DNA of 64,000 nt from Tillus elongatus. Its lineage: Eukaryota; Arthropoda; Insecta; Coleoptera; Cleridae. Positions 34,725 to 43,951 of the stretch are shown here, in pieces; the first letter of the stretch is position 1; every line of letters begins with the position of its first letter. The notes under the pieces were generated by a model, which made no database searches, was not told where the DNA came from, and saw only the letters and a list, made by a program, of their open reading frames with translations. The translations under genes were made by a program, and so were the position numbers. Location of the stretch: positions 11,170,225 to 11,234,224 of the forward strand of contig OZ023264.1 in assembly GCA_964006375.1 (NCBI GenBank), written 5' to 3'.

Positions 34725-34999
34725 CTGGACGCAGCAAGTGCGTTATGGTAGTGAATTTTTATTAAATGCTTCAAATTTGGATAACTCAAATTTCTATAAA
34801 CTTAGAAAGTTGAATTTTGGCATGTAGTAAGGTCTTAGTAGTAAGTAAGTAAAATTTTTTTCGAAAGAAAACTCCAAATTTTCCCAGAAAACCTTATCCG
34901 ATTTTCCTGGCTAACGAACTCCTCTAAGCTATTAATAAAAGAAAGTCGCTTACGGAGTTTCATCGAAATCGGTTAATTATTTTTTGAGTCATCGGTTGG

Positions 35000-35078
<79 letters not shown>

Positions 35079-35197
35079 GAAAAATTGAAATTGATCCCGG
35101 ATATAAGTTCTAGGAATCCTCGTTCACGCTCATTTGAAACTTTTTTTGCAAAGTCTCACCATCGATACCTCTCTATTAGTGATTTTTTAAATAAAAA
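34725..35197 (-). mobile_element. Family A end joined to a family B repeat
   Basis: GGACGCAGCAAGTGCGTTAT starts the segment. A reversed family B right arm (ATTTTCCTGGCTAACGAACT), (TA)n at 35000-35073 and a left arm with GATCCCGGATATAAG follow, to the hairpin region at 35180. The LINE at 35198 is inserted in that hairpin. Confidence 0.55.
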
Positions 35198-36243
35198 TTC
35201 ATTTCTGTTGTCGTGGATGGCCATTTCTCTAAACTGTATCCAATTAATGCAGGAGTTCCTCAAGGTTCAGCTTTAGCCCCTACTTTGTTTCTTCTCCACA
35301 TCAATGACCTCCTCTCTAGCACATCCAACCCAGTTCACAGTTACGCAGGCGACAGCACCCTCCACTCTTTTATACAATATTCTAAGCCTGTCTCTTTAGT
35401 CCAATTAGATGAGGATCGCAGACTCATGGAGGGTTCTGTCTCCGTGGATCTCCAAAAAATATTAGACTGGGGAAGTAGAAATCTTGTACAATTCAACCCC
35501 ACCAAATCTCAGTCTTGCGATGCTTTTCATAAGAGATACATCAGAATGAACAACCAAGTTATTTAAAGTAATGAGTCCTTTTCACTTGTTGGCATTTCTG
35601 TGGATCTAAATCTCATTTGGCACCAACATGTCACATCAAGTGCAGAAGCGGCTGCTAAGAAATTAGGTTTCCTCTTCCGGGCTCGCAAATACTTTTCACC
35701 AGCTAATCTCTATACCTTATATACTTCACAAATAATAGCAAACCTCGAATACTGCTCCCACATCTGGGGTGCCGCTGCCGCTTCTACACTCGCTATCCTG
35801 GACTCCATTCAGAAGAGAGCTATAAGTCTCATCTGTGACCCTATCCTCACCCAAAGGCTGCCACCCCTTGCCCACCGACGTGCCGTTGGTGACCCCTCTC
35901 TCACTCTTTTATAGATATCTGCACGGGCACTGCTCAGAGGAGCTTTCTTCAATAGTTCTTTTACTTGCTGCCCCCAACAGATCTACCAGGGGAACAGAGC
36001 AAATGCACCCTTTTACTGTCGAGGTCACCAGACATAGAACATCTTGTTATGCCCGCTCTTTTGTCCCGAGGACTTCCAAGTTGTGGAATGCCTTGCCGGC
36101 ACATGTTTTTCCTTCTCCTCCGAACCTCCAAACCTACAACTCCAGAATTAAGAAGTTGCCTCTTTCCTCCTTGTCGACACCCACGGTACGATATTATTTA
36201 GGCTGTAAGCCCTTGTGGTGTGTTGTTGAAATAGAAAAAAATT
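35198..36243 (+). mobile_element. LINE family 1 copy, 5'-truncated
   Basis: Starts at VVDGHFSKLYPINAGVPQ and runs to the 3' end. The catalytic box reads HSYAGDSTLHS, so YADD has become YAGD. Several stops and a deletion (the SPRP segment) break the frame. The 3' end is complete with an A-rich tail. Confidence 0.85.
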
Positions 36244-36250
36244 AATAATG

Positions 36251-36268
36251 TAGGTATGTACATACCTA
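36251..36268. repeat. Perfect 18-bp palindrome
   Basis: TAGGTATGTACATACCTA. It lies 27 bp before a second, longer palindrome. Confidence 0.9.
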
Positions 36269-36295
36269 TATCTACGTGCACAAACCGGACTACTC

Positions 36296-36338
36296 AATAT
36301 TGATGGAAATGATTACAGTAATCATTTCCATCAATATT
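36296..36338. repeat. Perfect inverted repeat, 21-bp arms, 1-bp centre
   Basis: The left arm 36296-36316 (AATATTGATGGAAATGATTA...) and right arm 36318-36338 match exactly around A36317. As RNA it would form an uninterrupted hairpin. Could be the fused tips of an inverted-repeat transposon. Confidence 0.9.
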
Positions 36339-36439
36339 AAAAGTCAACTGTAACTACCTAGTTTGAATGAACAATTTTATTCGCATAAAAAACACACCAA
36401 TGTACATTATTACTTAATCTTACTTTATACACATCATAA

Positions 36440-36800
36440 AAAGTTGTATGCGATTTTCATTTATACTGTCGGTTTTTCTTTTTCATTCTTTTCCAAAAAG
36501 TTTTCTATGGATGTTAATAAACTTAGCTCATTCTTTGAGTTTGTGGCCCTCTCTAAAAATATTCTATGCTTCTCGGCGGAATCTATGGCATCTTCCAGTG
36601 AACCATTGGTGCATTCTGGGCTTTGAGATTCTGAAGTTCCCACATAATTATCTATGGTCCGGTGATCCATCGCATCCGACAAATGTGCCAATTTCATAAC
36701 CCTAGCACATTAGCTACGAGGAATGTCATCGTCTTCGCCGGCGATATTTTCGTCAGTAATAACCTCTTCCGAACGCTGAAATCAACGTTTTCATTTTAGT
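36440..36800 (-). pseudogene. Possible pogo/Tigger-type transposase C-terminus
   Basis: The - strand reads SEEVITDENIAGEDDDIP, a stop, MKLAHLSDAMDHRTIDNYVG and a helix-rich 78-residue frame ending ENFLEKNEKEKPTV. An acidic VxxDExI...DDDIP stretch followed by helices resembles the end of insect pogo-group transposases, but the catalytic part is absent. It could also be an unrelated exon. Confidence 0.25.
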
Positions 36801-36916
36801 TAATTTTCGTAGAAAAAAATCACTAATGGGAAGATCCCGACTTCTGAATTTTGTAAAAATTGTTGCAAATGAGCGCGAACTAGGACCCCTAGAACCCATA
36901 TCCGGGGTCAGTTACA

Positions 36917-36993
<77 letters not shown>

Positions 36994-36995
36994 GA
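36794..36995 (+). mobile_element. Family B left arm with (TA)n
   Basis: TTTTAGTTAATTTTCGTAGA hairpin, GATCCCGACTTCTGAATTTT, CCGGGGTCAGTT arm and (TA)n at 36920-36989. Confidence 0.6.
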
Positions 36996-37037
36996 TACTC
37001 AATAAAAGGCTTCTGATCCAGACTGCAAAATTTTATT

Positions 37038-37084
37038 GTTAAACCCTACGCGTTTCGGCTACCTAGTGGCCATCCTCAGGGGCA
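37038..37084 (-). ncRNA. Hammerhead-like motif (GAAACGCGTAGGG type)
   Basis: The - strand reads GCCCCTGAGGATGGC, loop, GCCGAAACGCGTAGGG. CUGAGGA and GAAA fit the core, stem I is CCC/GGG, the triplet is GTA and stem III would be the tiny palindrome ACGCGT. As in the relatives at 53.6 kb, one extra U follows CUGAGGA, so activity is uncertain. Confidence 0.5.
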
Positions 37085-37171
37085 AATTTTTTCTAATTCT
37101 TGAAAAATTAGACACAGAACTATACACAGGTTGACAAAGCTGAATTTTCATCTACTGTACTAGAGGTCCAA

Positions 37172-37682
37172 ACAATAATGCACCCGAATGTGCCGGAAAA
37201 ATTTAGCTCTGTCGGTTAAAGGACAAAAAAAGTTACAGGCATTTAAAGAAAAATAAATTTGGGCTTTCCTCAAAACGTCCAAAGTCGCGATTATAAAAGT
37301 CAACATTGGTAATATTTAGGCAATGAACCTTAAACTAATATGAGCTATGGAAGGAAAATGTCTCAAGAATAATGTTTTACAAAGCCTGAAGTCTTAGTTT
37401 CAATCGTCATTTTCCTTCATTTTACTAAAATATTCCCAGAAAATTCATTTCAAATAGGGTCAATTTGATGCTTTGGCAGTAGTGTTGGCTATAGAGTTTA
37501 TCGGTTAATGGTATATCATTTTTGTCGAATTTCGGTAAAAAATCTTTAAAGCTCAATATATCCGTCATTATGCAAGATACGAAAAAAATTGTATACATTA
37601 ATTATAGGGTGTCTTGAGATACATCTTAAAAATATTTCTACAAATACAGGATGGCCCATAAGTCGTTGGTGATTAAAACTTT
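37172..37682 (+). mobile_element. Family B right-arm fragment
   Basis: AAAATTTAGCTCTGTCGGTT, TCCTCAAAACGTCCAAAGTC, TATATCCGTCATTATGCAAG and GGATGGCCCATAAGTCGTTG match the right-arm consensus, without a core or hairpin. Confidence 0.55.
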
Positions 37683-37730
37683 CTTTTTTGTTAATTTTCT
37701 TTAAAAAATTCACTAATGGGGAGATCCGTG

Positions 37731-37821
<91 letters not shown>

Positions 37822-38510
37822 TACCGATAACTCAAAAAATAATAGACCGATCTTGATCAAATTTGCTGAGTACCTTTCTTTTGCAAGTGGCTTAAATAAG
37901 TTCGTTGACCAGGAAAATCGGATCAGGTTTTCTTGGAAAATGTTGTGTTTTCTTTCTAAAAGAAAATCATCTTTCCGGAAATAACAAAGTGAGGGCAACC
38001 AAATTAGGTACGCGTATTTGTATTATAAAAAGTGAACCATGTACCAAAATTTAGGTCTCCCAAGTTTAAGGACAAAAAAGTTACGGGCAGCTAAAGCAAC
38101 AAATTTTGGAGTTTTCCTCAAAACGTCAAACTCTTAATTTAAAACGTCAAACTCGCAAATTAAAACGTCAAAATTGGTAATGTTTAGGCAAAGAACGTGA
38201 AAGAAATACGGATTGTGAAAGGAAAATGTTGCAAGAAGAGTGTTCTGCGAACCCTTAAGTTTCAGATTCAACCGTCATTGCCCTTGATTTTATTAAAATA
38301 TTTACAGAAATTTCATTTTAAGTAGACCCTTTCACTGATGCTTTGGCTGTCGGTTTAGTTAAGTTGATGCTTTCGCTGTAGGTTTAGTGAAGTATATGGT
38401 TTAACGGTCTATAATTTTTAGCTAATTTTCGTAGAACAAATTCGTTACTGCATTTTAGCATTTTTTATCGGAATATGATGCATGTTTGTAAGAAAAAATC
38501 TGGACGCAGT
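37683..38510 (+). mobile_element. Family B repeat, + orientation
   Basis: Hairpin TTAATTTTCTTTAAAAAATTCACTAA, GGGGAGATCCGTG, (TA)n 37733-37819, right arm ACCGATAACTCAAAAAATAA through TTTAACGGTCTATAATTTTT. The motif AAAACGTCAAACTC is locally duplicated. Confidence 0.65.
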
Positions 38511-38937
38511 AAGTGCGTTTTGGTAGCATATTTTCATTAAATCCTTACAATTTCAATAACTCAATTTGCTATTAACGTAAGTTTTGTTGGTTAAGAAAAC
38601 AACGTTTAACTTTAATTTCGGAAAATTTTTGTATGAACGCAGCAAGTGCGTTTTGGTTGGGAATTTTCATTAAATATTTCACATTTCAATAACTCAATTT
38701 GCTATTAACCTAAGGTTCATTGGTTAGGAGACCAGTTTTCTCGGAAACATTTAAAGTTTATTTTCGGAAAATTTTTGTACATTTTCAAATAATTATTTTG
38801 ATAAAATATGGTACATTGTTTCTACTATATAGGTTATACCGATAACCAAATTGATGCCTGCTCGCATTAGAGCGATATATTTGTAATTAAAAACATGTTT
38901 ATGAAAATTCATTTCCATAACGCACTTGCTGCGTCCA
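38511..38937. mobile_element. Family A copies (one partial, one complete)
   Basis: Left ends at 38500 and 38636, right end TTCATTTCCATAACGCACTT, GCTGCGTCC at 38905-38935; the interior of the second copy is complete and reversed relative to the one at 27711. Confidence 0.65.
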
Positions 38938-39207
38938 GGCTTTTATTTTTATTAGCACAATCAGCCTTGAACTATTCTGATAACTTTTGGAAGAACTTCC
39001 AAAAAACAACATAGGTAATCAATCGACTCGGATGTTTTTATAAATATAAAACAGGTGCACTGAAAATGAGAATGAAATATGAAACCTGTCTGTCAGAGTC
39101 GCAAAACTCTTCCATTATCCTTCTCACTGTTAATACTGGATACATATACATCGAATACCACATTTCAAATAAAACCAGAGCTTTGTTTTCCTTAATCAGA
39201 TTTGCAG

Positions 39208-39270
39208 ACATACACCGGGTCGATTTTGGTCGCCGTCAACCCCTACAAGGACATTGACATCTACTCTCCG
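39208..39270 (+). CDS. Unconventional myosin motor domain, second recognised exon (63 nt)
   Basis: Bounded by TTTGCAG and GTAAGT, this 21-codon exon reads TYTGSILVAVNPYK followed by DIDIYSP. That is the signature segment of the myosin motor just after ...LIY of the exon at 3358-3464. Both junctions are phase 0 here and the joined protein is continuous. In myosins this region forms part of the N-terminal half of the motor near the nucleotide pocket. The next expected exon (starting with Glu and leading to the GESGAGKT P-loop) was not found, so the gene continues beyond the window. Confidence 0.92.
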
Positions 39271-39420
39271 GTAAGTAACAGAACACTTTGTATGTAAATA
39301 CTTTGTATAATATAATACAGCAGTCGTACAATATAAATATCTTTTAATTAATATGCTGTACCTCACTCTTGGCTTTTATAATTTCCGTACATTGTCTTTG
39401 TTAGACTTAACCATAACGGT

Positions 39421-39600
39421 ATGATACAGGGTGTTCCGGGAGGAAAAGGAAGTATTTTGAGAACACTTTTTAGAGGACAAAATAAAAAAGATTATCTCTT
39501 AAATAGCTTTATTTTGACAACCAACAATTTGATTCACAGCTTCGTTGATGATAGTACTCTTCCCAGCATGTTCTCATCGACTCGCCCACTACCTAAATTC
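39421..39600 (+). pseudogene. LINE RT remnant
   Basis: IQGVPGGKGSILRTLF resembles GVPQGSxLxPxLF, and LIHSFVDDSTLPS resembles HSYADDSTLHS, with F-VDD in place of YADD. A diverged, deleted RT core. Confidence 0.5.
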
Positions 39601-39603
39601 CAT

Positions 39604-39774
39604 GTTTTTTCATTTAAAGATAAAGAAAAAGCATGTTTCCTGACAAAAGCTGGAATTTATAAATTAGGTTATACACCCTGTAACGCAATCTACAGCCGTC
39701 AAACTTCTAGAAATTTTAATACCAGATACAAAGAGCGTATTTCTGCACCTATAAATAACCACACTGACAAATAG
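39604..39774 (+). pseudogene. GIY-YIG endonuclease fragment of a Penelope-like element
   Basis: The same open frame continues with KAGIYKLGYTPCNAIYSRQT and NFNTRYKERISA. GIYKLxCxxCxxxYIGxTxRxFxxRYxEH is the GIY-YIG signature of Penelope-like retroelements. The second half is changed from YIG to YSR. It may be joined to the LINE RT piece upstream by chance, or the whole frame may derive from one Penelope-like ORF. Confidence 0.6.
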
Positions 39775-39805
39775 AGATGCCGCGAATAGTCGGCCACTAT
39801 TCGGC

Positions 39806-39955
39806 CGCTTTTAGCGAATTTTTATTAAGAAAAATTCGCTAATAGAGAGGTCACGATGAAAACCTTTTGAAAACATTTCTTCAGATCAGCGCGAATTTGC
39901 GTCCCTAGTACCCAAAACCAAGGTCCGTTAAAATTTTCATATGTTTATATATGTA
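39806..39955 (+). mobile_element. Family B left arm
   Basis: Hairpin TTTTAGCGAATTTTTATTAA/GAAAAATTCGCTAA, GAGAGGTCACGATG and an arm with AAAATTTTCATATGTTTATAT; no TA expansion here. Confidence 0.6.
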
Positions 39956-39957
39956 TG

Positions 39958-40505
39958 ACTTGTATTTTGCCCTGCCTCTTTTCGTTTTTGAGTTATTTTG
40001 GAAAAAAATATTTGTCGATTTCTTTTTTCTTCAATATCTAAGTAGGCGCTGATCTGACTTGCACATTATCAGGACACTTTTTACAGGGTAATCTTTTTGT
40101 GCTATTCTCAACTTTGGATTGTCATTTGTTTTTGAGCTACAGGTATCAACGTTTTTTTTTTATTATTATGGTATCCATATTTGATTTTTTGCTTATGTCA
40201 TAGCCTGTGAAAAGAGCTTTCCAATGATGTACAACAAGCTTGAGAAATCTTGTAATTGCACTGACAATTTAAAGAAAAACCGTGTTGAGGATAGTAGGCT
40301 ATGAAATCCAATACCAGAAAACAAATGACATGTTCAAAAGTAGTAGGCCATGGAGTCTAACAGTAGATTTTTACTAGCGATGGACTATCGCGCCATTAAG
40401 AATATTGTCATTCTTAATTATCTGAACAATTTGAGGTGTATTTAACACGTTGCTTAAAATTTTGAAATAAATAGTTTGTTTCCTGTTTATTTTAAATATT
40501 TTTCG
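39958..40505. mobile_element. One-ended copy of the long-inverted-repeat transposon
   Basis: GACTTGTATTTTGCCCTGCC through GAGCTACAGGTATCAACG and GATAGTAGGCTATGAAATCC matches the left arm and inner flank of 29607-31704. The outer tip and other end are missing. It carries about 100 bp more between the arm and GATAGTAGGC, so it preserves parent sequence lost from the first copy. Confidence 0.65.
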
Positions 40506-40507
40506 AC

Positions 40508-42304
40508 AAAAAACTCGTTTAATAACCACATCAAAAACAAAGTCCTCACAAGCTCTAACGGCAGCAAACCTTTCTGGACTCTTGCTAAATCTATTGGGAA
40601 TCATTTCTGCAAGAGCACGTTCCCACCTCTTGTTTCAGGGGATGAAATTGTTTCTACCGCCCTGGACAAGGCTGAATTTTTTACTCGTTGTTCGCGGGCA
40701 ATTCTACTCTCAACTCACCTTCAAATGTTCAACCACCAACAGTCCCCAATGTCGCGCATAAAATGACTGATATCATTTTCAAAACTAAAAAGGTACGAAA
40801 GATGCTCTCTTCTCTTAATACCAGGAAAGCCTCTGGCCTTGACGAGATCCCAGCAATCGTTTTCAAAAAATGCGCACTAGAACTTGCTCCTCTCCTGACT
40901 CGTCTATTTCAGACATCTTACAATAGAGGCATATTCCATAGTAACTGGAAAACTGCTCGAGTACAACTCTCCAAAGAAAGGATCCAAAGCGCTTCCTAGC
41001 AACTACAGGCCTATTTATCTCCTTTCAGTCGCCTCTAATGTGATGGAAAAGTATATAAACACCGAATTACTAAAATTTCTTGAAAAACACAGCCTAATCC
41101 ACGACAGGCAGTATGGATTCTGTCAGCGCAGATCAACTGCCGACCTCCTTTCCTTTGTCACTCATTATTGGAACAAGGCTATGGAACTACACGGTGAATC
41201 CCAGATTGTCGCTCTAGACATATCCAAAGCAATCGACCAGGTCTGGCACGCAGCGCTGCTTAATAAACTACCGGCCTATGGCCTACCACCAAAACTCTGT
41301 ACCTGGACCGCAAATTTCCTCTCCAACCGGAGCATTTCTGTTGTCGTGGATGGCCATTCCTCTAAACTGTATCCAGTTAATGCAGGAGTTCCTCAAGGTT
41401 CAGCTTTAACCCCTACTTTGTTTCTTCTCCATATCAATGACCTCCTCTCTAGCACATCCAACCCAATTCACAGTTACGCGGACAACAGCACCCTCCACTC
41501 AAATATACAATATTCTAAGCCTGTCTCTTTAGCCCAATTAGATGAGGATCGCAGACTAATGAAGGGTTCTGTCTCCGTGGATCTCCAAAAAATATTAGAC
41601 TGGGGAAGTAGAAATCTTGTACAATTCAACCCAACCAAATCTCAGTCTTGTTTTCTATCTCATAAGAGATACACCAGCCCTAGACCCAATCACAATAAAC
41701 AACCAAGTTATTCAAAGTAATATGTCCTTTTCACTTGTTGGCATTTCTGTGGATCGAAATCTCAATTGGCACCAACATGTCACATCAATTGCAGAAGCGG
41801 CTGCTAAGAATTTAGGTTTCCTCTTCCGGGCTCGCAAATACTTTTCCCCAGCTAATCTCTATACCTTATATACTTTACAAATAAGGCCCAACCTCGAATA
41901 CTGCTCCCACATATGGGGTGCGGCTGCCGCTTCTACACGCTATCCGGGAACCCATTTAGAAGAGAGCTATACGTCTCATCGGTGACCCTACCCTCACCCA
42001 AAGGCTGCCGTCCCTTGCCCACCGACGTGCCGTTGGTGACCTCTCTATCTCTCTCGTTTATAGATATCTGCACGGGCACTGCTCAGAGGAGCTTTCTTCC
42101 ATAGTTCCTCCACCTGATGCCCCCCCACAGATCTACCAGTGGAACAGAGCGAATGCACCATTTTACTGTCCAGGTCACCAGACATAGAACATCTTGTTAT
42201 GCCCGCTCTTTTGTCCAGAGGACTTCAAAGTTGCGGAATTCCTTGCCGGCACATGTTTTTCTTTCTCCTCCGAACCTCCAAACCTTCAAGACCAGAATTA
42301 ACAA
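40508..42304 (+). mobile_element. LINE family 1 copy with near-complete RT
   Basis: Starts in the linker before RT (NSFNNHIKNKVLTSS), then KVRKMLSSLNTRKASGLDEIP, FCQRRSTADLLSFVTHYW, ALDISKAIDQVWHAALLNKL and AGVPQGSALTPTLF. In HSYADNSTLHS the catalytic YADD is changed to YADN. Several frameshifts follow. The copy stops at AGAATTAACAAG, before the usual 3' end, where it meets the left arm of a mariner-like transposon. It has the best-preserved RT finger/palm region in the window. Confidence 0.85.
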
Positions 42305-42464
42305 GGACCTATCTTTTTTCGAGTTTTGGTTACTTTTGTAACATTTTGTTTACTCTCTTAGTTCTTGCACAAAATTGTATTAAGCTAACCACTGATAGTT
42401 GCATTAAACGATATTTAAATAATTAAATCCTATTACTATGGAAATTAGTTTGATATATGTGTAT
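42305..42464 (+). mobile_element. Left inverted-repeat remnant of the mariner-like transposon
   Basis: GACCTATCTTTTTTCGAGTT, TACTCTCTTAGTTC is an inverted, diverged copy of 52275-52352 (GACCGTTCTTTTTTCAAG on the - strand). The outer tip is missing at the junction with the LINE. The gypsy element is inserted at 42465. Confidence 0.6.
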
Positions 42465-43435
42465 TGAACTATGCCCTATTGCCTTGATACTAAATGGCAA
42501 CAGTGCACAAGATTTTATTTTATTCGTTTATAGAAACTCTGTATCCCAGGGTGCGGGGCTGCCCATTTATCATATGTTACATGGTAAAGAGAGAGAATCC
42601 CTAAACAATTCCTGAAATATAAAGTTACGTACATATAAATATATTTCAAATTACTAACTAAATTCAGCTCAAAACAATTATTATACGAACGACGATAGTC
42701 AACTCTTTTAAGTCCATCACCTAAATAAGTAACGTAACAGCTGTTCGTAAAAATGTTATTTCTGTTGCTTTTAACTCAAGGTTAATGCAAACATGAAAAA
42801 TCCTTACACTGGACTGGTTCCTGGAAATAATAATGAACTTATCTGCCACCCGCCTGTTGTAGCGTCAATGAAATGCCAGGGAAATAGGACGCTTCAGGTC
42901 CTGGACTAGTGGACTACCTCGTATAAAATATAGAAGGTTTACCTTACAGGTTTGTGGTGAGACCTGGGTATCCCCGTCGCCGGCGTCTTCCTCGCCGTTA
43001 GAAGTAGTGGGTACACCTGCACTCGGCTCACCTGATGATCGTCCCTGATGTCGTTTTCCTGCTACTATTCCATAGAAATGAGCTATATAATCAGCCCCGT
43101 GGACGAACATCCAGGTAGAAAACGGTTCAGTATGGATGAAACTACAGTAACCTTTCGTTTATATTTATTGAAATTAATAATCAGTATCACAACTATAGGA
43201 ACTATGCACTCACAATATTTACTAAGATTAACACAGTACATTTAATTAGTTAACAGAAATCATTCTAATTACAGCACGCCTTGGCGTCTTCCCCGTCTTA
43301 ACCCTCTTTTCTCACCACTCCTCTCACACCTGCGACCGTTCAAACGGGTTGCGTGATTTTTCTACACCGTTGCGAGATTCACTTTATTTCTCTTACTTTA
43401 GTATGTTTCAACCCCCCAGTTCTGGGCTCAGTTCA
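42465..43435 (-). repeat. 3' LTR of the gypsy-type element
   Basis: 971 bp, TGAACT...AGTTCA. Differs from the 5' LTR by a missing A in the AAGGTTAATGC run, CGTCGCCGGCG versus CGTCGTCGGCG, and CACCACTCC versus CACCATTCC. On the - strand it includes TTCAATAAATATAAACG, a likely polyadenylation signal region. Confidence 0.95.
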
Positions 43436-43451
43436 CAACCCCCCAAAATCT
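43436..43451 (-). other. Polypurine-tract candidate
   Basis: Directly before the 3' LTR the - strand reads GATTTTGGGGGGTTG. The G6 run is a plausible plus-strand primer, although the T stretch makes it a non-classical tract. Confidence 0.5.
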
Positions 43452-43611
43452 AATTTCTGAAAGTCATTTTGTCTTAAAATACTGTAAGGAATCAGATTTT
43501 TTTTTCAACTGAGACCTAATCTTATATACTATTATCTCTACTTACATTACATATATATATATATATATATATATATGTTATTATTTTTTTTTTTAATAAT
43601 TTAAAAAAAAA

Positions 43612-43935
43612 CGATTCTTTCTACTTAACGGTGTTAACTTAGACTTATATAATTATTATCCCTTAAAACATAATTCTGCTTGACTGGCAACAGTACAAAA
43701 GAAATTAAAATACTAAATTCTTACCATTTAACAGTGTTAACTTAAAATTATATAATTATTATTCCTTAAAACATAATTCTGCATGAATAGCAACAATACA
43801 AAAGAAATTAAAATACTAAATTCTTCCTATTTAACGGTGTTAACTTAAACTTATATTATTATTATTCCTTAAACCATAATTCTGCTTGACTAGCAACAAT
43901 ACAAAAGAAATTAAAATACTAAATTCTCAAATTCC
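43612..43935. repeat. Three tandem repeats of about 100 bp in the 3' untranslated part of the gypsy element
   Basis: TTAACGGTGTTAACTTA, TTAACAGTGTTAACTTA and TTAACGGTGTTAACTTA start three units, each followed by ATTATT.TTCCTTAAA and AAGAAATTAAAATACTAAAT. They lie between pol and the 3' LTR, where an env gene would be. Confidence 0.85.
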
Positions 43936-43951
43936 CTTCAAGAGGCAAGTG

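Noticed and set aside
40374..40604. 76-codon - strand frame
   Set aside because: Crosses the junction between a transposon relic and the antisense strand of a LINE; chance frame.
42865..43110. 81-codon frame (MFVHGADYIAHF...), repeated at 50524-50769
   Set aside because: Identical because it lies in both LTRs. It has no known domain, and one of the two LTR differences changes it; most likely non-coding LTR sequence.
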